A DNA stretch of 64,000 nt from Cellulomonas sp. Root485 (GTDB lineage Bacteria; Actinomycetota; Actinomycetes; Actinomycetales; Cellulomonadaceae): NCBI RefSeq assembly GCF_001426705.1, contig NZ_LMFC01000002.1, positions 166,559 through 230,558 on the forward strand, given 5' to 3'. Each line of letters begins with the position of its first letter. The stretch's first letter is position 1. Position numbers and translations under genes: made by a program. The notes beneath the pieces were generated by a model. It was not told the origin of the DNA. It saw only the letters and a program-made list of their open reading frames with translations, and did not search any database. This document shows, piece after piece, positions 58,991 through 64,000 of this stretch.

Positions 58991-59425
58991 TCACGTCTCC
59001 GGGGTCGGCTCGTGGCCGGGGCGGCCGTGCGTGCGGTTCTCCTCCTTGAGGCGGGCTTCGTACACGTGCCGACGCCCCGCCATGAGCTCGTCGCGGACGC
59101 GCTTCTCGGCCGCCTCGAACACCCGGTAGTAGTCCTCGTCGTACGCCTCGACCACCTGGAACGTCCACCGGCCCGGCAGCACGTTGCGGCCGACGAGCTC
59201 GGCGCGGAGCTCGTCGGCGAGCTCCGGGTGTCCGGCCTCCGCCAGCTGGTCCAGTGCGTCGGCCAGCTCGTTGTCGGCGCGGCCGGTGAGCCGGTGGAAC
59301 GCGTAGAGCATGCCGCGGGCGTGCTCGACCACCTCGAACGCGGCCGTCAGCGCCCCGACCGCGTCGACCACCGCCTCGGAGGTCCCAGGCGGTGGTCGGT
59401 GGTCGTCGTCACGCTCGTCGGCCAT
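58991..59425 (-). CDS. Hypothetical protein, 144 aa
   Basis: 144-aa acidic, helical, soluble protein: TSEAVVDAVGALTAAFEVVE, HARGMLYAFHRLTGRADNEL, ELADELRAELVGRNVLPGRW, and FQVVEAYDEDYYRVFEAAEK. It resembles uncharacterised actinobacterial proteins; no catalytic motif. ATG 59425. A long open frame upstream on this strand is an artefact of GC bias over the next gene. Confidence 0.65.
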   Translation of the reverse strand: MADERDDDHRPPPGTSEAVVDAVGALTAAFEVVEHARGMLYAFHRLTGRADNELADALDQLAEAGHPELADELRAELVGRNVLPGRWTFQVVEAYDEDYYRVFEAAEKRVRDELMAGRRHVYEARLKEENRTHGRPGHEPTPET

Positions 59426-59509
59426 GTGTCGATGGTCGCCGCGCCCGCGACCCGGCGCACGTCGACGCCACCGCCACCTCACGCACGTCGACTCGAGGGT
59501 CGCCGTGCA

Positions 59510-59573
59510 GCGGCGAACCAGCCATGAGTGTCGTGACCTCTGCCCGTGACGACACCCATGGCTTGTTCGCCGC
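59510..59573. repeat. Large inverted repeat 1 (25-bp arms)
   Basis: Arms 59510-59534 and 59549-59573 match at 23 of 25 positions, loop 14 bases. Both arms contain a ccatg-gtgtcgt core that is shared with the second repeat just upstream on the minus strand. Confidence 0.85.
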
Positions 59574-59587
59574 CGATCCCGCCGCGA

Positions 59588-59642
59588 CGAACCCGACATG
59601 GGTGTCGTCATCGGGGTCGAGACGGCACCCATGTCGGGTTCG
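59588..59642. repeat. Large inverted repeat 2 (20-bp arms)
   Basis: Arms cgaacccgacatgggtgtcg (59588-59607) and cggcacccatgtcgggttcg (59623-59642) pair at 19 of 20 positions, and the remaining pair is a G-U wobble in minus- or plus-strand RNA terms. Loop 15 bases. It lies 11 bases after the stop of the Cthe_2159-like gene, so it could terminate that operon. Confidence 0.85.
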
Positions 59643-59652
59643 GCTGGCGGGG

Positions 59653-61422
59653 TCAGGGGCGACGGCCCGGGCCGCCTCCGCCGGGGGCGCCGGCCATGCC
59701 GGCGATCGCCTCGCCGGCTGTTGCCGTCGTCGCGACCGTCGTGCCGGTGCTGTCGCCCGCTGCCGCGAGGCCGCCGGTCGTGTCGCCGGTGACCGCGCCG
59801 CCCGTCGCGGCCGAGTAGGTGTCGCCGGAGACGACGTCCGCCGACGCGTAGACCAGCGACGAGAAGTCCTTGGTCGACTCGAACGCGGCGACCTCCGTGC
59901 CGTCGGCGTCGAGGACGTGGACGACGGTGCCGGCGACCTGCGTCGAGTCGAACGTGAACGCGACGAACGACTGCGCGGAGTCGGCGCCGGGGGTCATCGC
60001 CATGCCCGACGCACCGGCCGCCAGGAGCGTGCCGCCCGACACGTCGAACGTGCCGTCCACGTCGAGCGCGCCGTTGCCGTCGTTCGTCGGACCGCTGACG
60101 ACGGCCGTGCCGCCGGTCATGGTGAGGAACCCGTTGGCGTCGAGGCCGTCGCCGCCGGAGTCGACGACGATCGTGCCGCCGCTGATCGTGAGCCCGACGT
60201 CGGTGGACGCCGCAGTGCCGGGCGCCTGCTCTCCGGTCGCGCCAGGGTCCGACGCGTTCACGCCGTCGTCCGAAGCGACGACGCTGGTGTCGCCGCCGGC
60301 GATCGTGATGAGACCCGCCTCCAGACCTTCGACGGATGACGTGATGTCGAGCGTCCCGTCGCTGACCTGCAGCGCCTGGTCGCCGTGCACGCCGTCGTCG
60401 CCGGCCGCGAGCGTCAGAGCGCCGCCCGCGATGCTCACGACACCGTCGGAGCCGATGGCGTCGTCGGCCGCGTCGACGAGCAGCTCCCCGCCGCCGACCA
60501 CCACCGAGACCGTGCCGGAGACGCCCTTCGGGGCGGCGTCGTCGGCGAGCGTGGCGTCGTGCCCGCCGCCGGCGACGATGCTCACCGTGCCGTCCGCGAG
60601 GATCGCGTCGGTCTGCGCGGCCACGCCGTCGTCCCCAGCGGTGACGTCCACCGAGCCACCCGTGACCTCGACGTACCCGAGGGTCTCGTCCTCGTCGTTG
60701 TCGGACTTCAGGCCGTCGCCGCCGGCCGTGATGTCGAGGGTGCCGCCGGTGACCACCAGGTAGTCCTTGCCGCGGATCCCGTCGTCGACCGCGTCGACCG
60801 TGATCGTGCCACCGGCGATGACGAGGCCGTCCTTGGCGGCGATCCCGTCGTTGCCGTTGCCGTGGACCGTCAGGGAGCCGTCGCCGGTGATGGTCAGGTC
60901 GGCGCTGCTGAACAGGGCCGCGCTCGCCTCGTCGGTGTCGGAGTACGCCGTGGTGTCCGTCAGGACGTTCTCGCCCTCCAGGTGGACCACCACCTGGTCG
61001 GCGTCGAGCACCTGGAGCGGGGAGGTGGTGCTGCTGCCGATCGAGGCGTCGTCGAGGATCAGGTGGACGACGCCGTCGTCGGTCGTGCTGACGACGACCG
61101 AGCCGTCGGCGAGGGTGCCGCTGAGCCGGTAGGTGCCCGCGGCGGTGATCGTGATCGTGCTGCCGTCGACGGTCACACCGTCCGTGGCGGCGGGTGCGTC
61201 GAGGCTGATGGTGACCTCGTCGTCCGAGGCGGTCAGGTCGACGTCGTCGCGGGCCGTGTTGGCGGCCATCGCCTGCTCGACCGTGACGTTGGCGTCGGAC
61301 GTCGTCGTGACGGTGCTGCTGCCGTCGGTGCTGTCCGCAGCGTCGGCGGTCGCCGTGCAGCCGGCCAGCAGGGCCGCGACGAGGGCGGCAGGGACGAGGA
61401 TCGTGGCGTTGAGGCGTCGCAT
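59653..61422 (-). CDS. Cthe_2159-like carbohydrate-binding lipoprotein
   Basis: 589-aa lipoprotein: signal with lipobox LLAGC, then a long right-handed beta-helix of repeats such as VTGGTLDITAGGDGLKSDND and GGALTLAAGDDGVHGDQAL, typical of the Cthe_2159 carbohydrate-binding family (cellulose/pectate binding, Ca2+-linked Asp clusters). The C-terminus is Gly/Thr-rich and disordered. It is the last gene of an operon with the VTC and DUF4956 genes, a conserved combination in many bacteria. ATG 61422 with AGGAGC. Confidence 0.82.
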   Translation of the reverse strand: MRRLNATILVPAALVAALLAGCTATADAADSTDGSSTVTTTSDANVTVEQAMAANTARDDVDLTASDDEVTISLDAPAATDGVTVDGSTITITAAGTYRLSGTLADGSVVVSTTDDGVVHLILDDASIGSSTTSPLQVLDADQVVVHLEGENVLTDTTAYSDTDEASAALFSSADLTITGDGSLTVHGNGNDGIAAKDGLVIAGGTITVDAVDDGIRGKDYLVVTGGTLDITAGGDGLKSDNDEDETLGYVEVTGGSVDVTAGDDGVAAQTDAILADGTVSIVAGGGHDATLADDAAPKGVSGTVSVVVGGGELLVDAADDAIGSDGVVSIAGGALTLAAGDDGVHGDQALQVSDGTLDITSSVEGLEAGLITIAGGDTSVVASDDGVNASDPGATGEQAPGTAASTDVGLTISGGTIVVDSGGDGLDANGFLTMTGGTAVVSGPTNDGNGALDVDGTFDVSGGTLLAAGASGMAMTPGADSAQSFVAFTFDSTQVAGTVVHVLDADGTEVAAFESTKDFSSLVYASADVVSGDTYSAATGGAVTGDTTGGLAAAGDSTGTTVATTATAGEAIAGMAGAPGGGGPGRRP

Positions 61423-61434
61423 GGGGGTGCTCCT

Positions 61435-62151
61435 TCAGAGGGTGACGTGCCGGTCGAGGACGCGGCGCCACGGGTGGTGGGGGAGGTCGGCGTGCAGGGC
61501 GGCCATGCCGGTGCCGTACTTGGAGATGCGCACAGGGCGGTGGCCGTGCCGCCACAGGAGGCGGTCGGTGGAGGAGGGCGTCGACCCGGTCTTCGTCTCG
61601 ATGACCACGCGGTCCGGCAGCGCGAGGGACGCTCCGGTGATCGCCGACGTCCACACCAGGCCGGTGTCGATGGTCGTGCGGCTCGCTGTGGCCGGGAGGA
61701 AGAGGGTCGTGCGGCGGTACGTGCTGACCAGCGTCTTCTCGACGCCCACGCCGCTGTCCAGGACGTCGTCGGCGAACCGGCGACCCTCGTCGGTCAGGGT
61801 GTCGCGCTCGTCCGGGTCGTACGGCAGACGCGTCTTGACGGTGCTGCCGCGCGGGCCGCGCGTCTTGACCTCCACCCAGCACAGCGCGGAGTCCACGTAG
61901 GTGCGGGTGCGGAGCTTGAACCGCCGACGACGCCGGTGGGCCGCGCCCAGGTAGCTGGTCAGGTCGGGGGTGTCGAAGTAGACGGACTCGTACGCGAAGT
62001 CGCGCCGGCCGTCGATCTCGAGGACGCGGGCGCCAGGCTCGATGCCCCGCAGGATCTCCTGGACCGCCTGCGCCGGAACCACGTACTTGCGGTCGATGCG
62101 GGTCTGCAGGCTCGCGCGTTCCGTGAGCTCGGCGAGGTCGATGGCCATCAT
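61435..62151 (-). CDS. VTC-domain (polyphosphate polymerase-like) protein
   Basis: 238-aa tunnel-fold protein: LQTRIDRKYVVPAQAVQEIL, FAYESVYFDTPDLTSYLGAA, RRRRRFKLRTRTYVDSALCW, VEVKTRG, DTGLVWTS and VVIETKTGS, with the basic and acidic residues that line the VTC4 tunnel. Yeast VTC4 makes polyphosphate from ATP; bacterial VTC proteins of this type are less well studied. ATG 62151 overlaps the DUF4956 stop. Likely works with the membrane protein DUF4956. Confidence 0.82.
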   Translation of the reverse strand: MMAIDLAELTERASLQTRIDRKYVVPAQAVQEILRGIEPGARVLEIDGRRDFAYESVYFDTPDLTSYLGAAHRRRRRFKLRTRTYVDSALCWVEVKTRGPRGSTVKTRLPYDPDERDTLTDEGRRFADDVLDSGVGVEKTLVSTYRRTTLFLPATASRTTIDTGLVWTSAITGASLALPDRVVIETKTGSTPSSTDRLLWRHGHRPVRISKYGTGMAALHADLPHHPWRRVLDRHVTL

Positions 62152-62714
62152 GCCGGGACCCGCTCGCGCACCGAGGCGAGCTCGTACCGGACATCGACGC
62201 ACGTGGTGTCGTTGACGAGGTCGACGCGCTGCACGATCGCGGTGTGCACGGTCGCGCCGAGCAGCCGTTCCAGGTGCGCGACGAGCGCGGTCTCGTCGGT
62301 GATCGCGGAGTCCAGCACCATCGTCTGCTGCCGGTACCGCCGCAGCATCCGCGGGTGGTCCACGACGGCCATGACCGCCACGACGAGCACCATCAGAGCG
62401 GCGTTCACGGCGGACGGCGTGGTCGACAACCCGCCCAGCAGCCCGAGCGCCAGCGCCGAGAAGTAGTACGCCACCTCGTGCTGCGTCAGCTCCGTGGACC
62501 GCAACCGGATGATCGACAGCACCCCGAACAGCCCGAGCCCGAGGCCCGCGCCGACCGTGCTGCCGGCGAGCGCCGTCGCGACGGCGAGCACCCCGACGTT
62601 CACGCCGAGGTACGCGACGACGAGGTCACGCCGGCGGTGCCGGGGGAAGTAGACGCCGAACGCCAAGACGCTGATGGCGACGAGGTCGAGCGCGAGGAGC
62701 GCGTACTGAGTCAT
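62148..62714 (-). CDS. DUF4956 membrane protein
   Basis: 188 aa: three to four N-terminal membrane helices (ALLALDLVAISVLAFGVYFP, DLVVAYLGVNVGVLAVATAL, GLGLGLFGVLSIIRLRSTEL, NAALMVLVVAVMAVV) and a soluble C-terminus. The motif LFGVLSIIRLRSTELTQHEV is the DUF4956 signature. It is the usual partner of VTC-domain genes. ATG 62714 has AAGGAGGG. First gene of the DUF4956-VTC-Cthe_2159 operon. Confidence 0.85.
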   Translation of the reverse strand: MTQYALLALDLVAISVLAFGVYFPRHRRRDLVVAYLGVNVGVLAVATALAGSTVGAGLGLGLFGVLSIIRLRSTELTQHEVAYYFSALALGLLGGLSTTPSAVNAALMVLVVAVMAVVDHPRMLRRYRQQTMVLDSAITDETALVAHLERLLGATVHTAIVQRVDLVNDTTCVDVRYELASVRERVPA

Positions 62715-62783
62715 GGGAACCCTCCTTGTGGGACGGGTTCCATTCAGCGGTGCGTGCCTGTGCCGATGCTGTGCGGGGGCTGA

Positions 62784-62948
62784 GGGGAGCGTCTGTGTCG
62801 GACGCTGTCGTTCCGGGTCTCCGCGTACGACGCGGCGTACGTCGCGCTCGCGGAGCGGTTGGGCGCCGTCCTCCTCACGGCCGACGCACGGATCACCGGA
62901 GCGCCGGGCATCACGTGCCCGATCGAGGTGGTGGCGCTGCCTCGGTGA
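62784..62948 (+). pseudogene. VapC (PIN-domain toxin) C-terminal remnant
   Basis: A 54-codon open stretch ends TGA at 62946-62948 and reads LSFRVSAYDAAYVALAERLG, then AVLLTADARITGAPGITCPI. The YDAxYVALAE and TADAR parts, with their conserved Asp residues, are the last third of a PIN-domain VapC ribonuclease. An in-frame TGA at 62781 closes it upstream, and there is no start codon, PIN N-terminus or VapB antitoxin nearby. It is therefore a decayed toxin-antitoxin locus. It sits between the divergent-facing DUF4956 promoter and the zwf stop. Confidence 0.72.
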
Positions 62949-62951
62949 GCC

Positions 62952-64000
62952 TCAGTCGCCCAGCACCCAGCCGTGCGGCTCCGCCAACCGGTCCGCGGAC
63001 TCCGGCCCCCAGGAACCCACCGCGTACGGCTCGGGCGCCGCGCGGTCGGCGCGGAGCATCGGGGCGAACGCGGTCCACGCGGACTCGAGGCCGGTGGCCG
63101 TGGTGAACAAGGTCCGGTCGCCGACGAGCACGTCCTCCAGCAGCCCGGCGTAGGGCGGCAGCGACTCGCCGGGCTCGACGTCGGACAGCGCGAGGTCGGC
63201 GGTCCCGGTGCCCAGCTCGAGGAAGGCGCCGGGCCGCTTGACGGTGGTCGTGACCTTGAGCTCGCCCGATCCCGCCAGGGAGACGATCACGCGGTTGGGG
63301 CCGACGGGGGAGCCGAACAGCTCGTCCGGTGTCCGCAGCACGAGCGTCACCTGCTGCGCCGACGCCGCCATCCGCTTGCCGGTGCGGAGCAGGAAGGGGA
63401 CGCCACGCCACCGGTCGGTGTCCACCCAGAGCCGCGCGGCGACGAACGTGTCGGTCGTCGAGTCGTCGGGCACCCCGTCGATGTCGCGGTAGCCGTCGTA
63501 CTGCCCGAGGACGACGTCCTGTGCCGGGTCGAGCGGGCGGAAGTGCGCGATGACCTCCTCCCGCGCGGGGCCCAGGTTCGCGGCGTCGAGCCTGCGGGGC
63601 GGTTCCATCGCGACCTCGGCGGCCACCTGGAACAGGTGCGTGACCAGCATGTCGAGCGCCGCGCCGGTCGCGTCGTAGAACTCCGCGCGCTGCGCGACGT
63701 CGAGCGTCTCGGGCACGTCGATCTGCACCTGCTCGACGTGCTGCCGGTTCCAGATGCCACCGAACAGCTCATTGGCGAACCGCAGGACGTGCAGGTTCTG
63801 CGTCGCTTCCTTGCCCAGAAAGTGGTCGATCCGGAACACCTGCTCCTCGTCGAACGCGTCGTGGACGGTCGCGTCGAGCTCACGGAACGTCTCCAGCGAC
63901 GTCCCGTACGGCTTCTCGTAGACGACGCGGACGCCGTCGGTCAGCCCGGCCTTCTTCAGCGCACGGGTGATCGGAGCGAACGACGACGGCGGGACCGCGA
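62952..64000 (-). CDS. zwf: Glucose-6-phosphate dehydrogenase, C-terminal part
   Basis: About 349 codons of a minus-strand gene that continues beyond the window. It has the EKPYGTS motif, the substrate/catalytic site VFRIDHFLGKE, and LRFANELFGGIWNRQHVEQV, then the C-terminal beta-sheet domain to a stop at 62952. It oxidises glucose-6-phosphate to 6-phosphogluconolactone, producing NADPH. The N-terminal Rossmann fold is outside. Its stop is 4 bases from the VapC remnant's stop. Confidence 0.95.
   Translation of the reverse strand, partial: AVPPSSFAPITRALKKAGLTDGVRVVYEKPYGTSLETFRELDATVHDAFDEEQVFRIDHFLGKEATQNLHVLRFANELFGGIWNRQHVEQVQIDVPETLDVAQRAEFYDATGAALDMLVTHLFQVAAEVAMEPPRRLDAANLGPAREEVIAHFRPLDPAQDVVLGQYDGYRDIDGVPDDSTTDTFVAARLWVDTDRWRGVPFLLRTGKRMAASAQQVTLVLRTPDELFGSPVGPNRVIVSLAGSGELKVTTTVKRPGAFLELGTGTADLALSDVEPGESLPPYAGLLEDVLVGDRTLFTTATGLESAWTAFAPMLRADRAAPEPYAVGSWGPESADRLAEPHGWVLGD

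Noticed and set aside
59392..62466. Long + strand frames across the DUF4956-VTC-Cthe_2159 operon
   Set aside because: They are antisense shadows; the minus-strand genes have lipobox, beta-helix repeats and VTC motifs.

Overview
The window is about 64 kb of very GC-rich DNA (my visual estimate is above 70 %). It has frequent GTG starts, third positions that are almost all G/C, and many ATGA, GTGA or TGATG gene junctions. Gene content points to an actinobacterium: a MoeZ-type adenylyltransferase-rhodanese, a long HrpA helicase, an MT0933-like antitoxin, F420/PPOX-type oxidoreductases and a DrrAB exporter. A Cellulomonas-like member of the Micrococcales is my best guess, but no rRNA or other taxonomic marker is present. 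No tRNA, rRNA, IS element, CRISPR array, prophage or origin was seen. The only mobile-type remnant is a truncated PIN-domain (VapC) fragment.

Layout. (1) 0-3.1 kb: end of a low-molecular-weight tyrosine phosphatase, glutathione peroxidase, CorA, a YegP-like protein and an aminotransferase. (2) 3.2-9.3 kb: two convergent molybdenum-cofactor operons, moeZ-moeA-moaC-mobA-DUF6457-moaD on + and mogA-moaE-moaA on -, meeting at a pair of overlapping inverted repeats. (3) 9.5-15.2 kb: a secreted protein of unknown function, then a tandem glycine riboswitch and gcvP-gcvT-gcvH. (4) 15.4-22.4 kb: a 77-aa LuxR-type regulator, a Nudix hydrolase, a 47-aa zinc-finger protein, PatB, and metF-metE behind an S-box (SAM-I) riboswitch, then Tag glycosylase. 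(5) 22.4-25.4 kb: a TetR regulator with a long coiled-coil N-terminus divergent from drrAB, with a visible operator between them. (6) 25.4-29.8 kb: a three-gene operon of an AAA+ ATPase, a DUF4157 protein with two HExxH motifs, and a small protein. It resembles the cargo/ATPase part of extracellular contractile injection systems (eCIS) without the tail. (7) 29.9-45.6 kb: HrpA, a phosphotransferase, ArsR-SRPBCC-SnoaL, an ECF sigma pair, YbaK, a PPOX protein, a STAS protein, SbcDC and an MFS pump. (8) 45.7-58.9 kb: two paralogous secreted HNH nucleases about 4 kb apart, envelope proteins, RidA, a DSD1-type PLP enzyme, MerR/DUF1772, an aquaglyceroporin, an amino-acid permease, an MFS pump that appears to start at CTG, and a peptidase. 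(9) 59-64 kb: two large hairpins, the DUF4956-VTC-Cthe_2159 envelope operon, the VapC remnant and the 3' part of zwf.

How genes work together. The Moco cluster covers cPMP synthesis (MoaA, MoaC), sulfur transfer (MoaD, MoaE, MoeZ), metal insertion (MogA, MoeA) and nucleotide attachment (MobA). The gcv genes and metFE link one-carbon supply to methionine, and each is controlled by the metabolite it handles, glycine or SAM. The AAA/DUF4157 operon is the best candidate for an undescribed system: a dual-zincin, toxin-like protein with its own ATPase, outside any visible injection apparatus.
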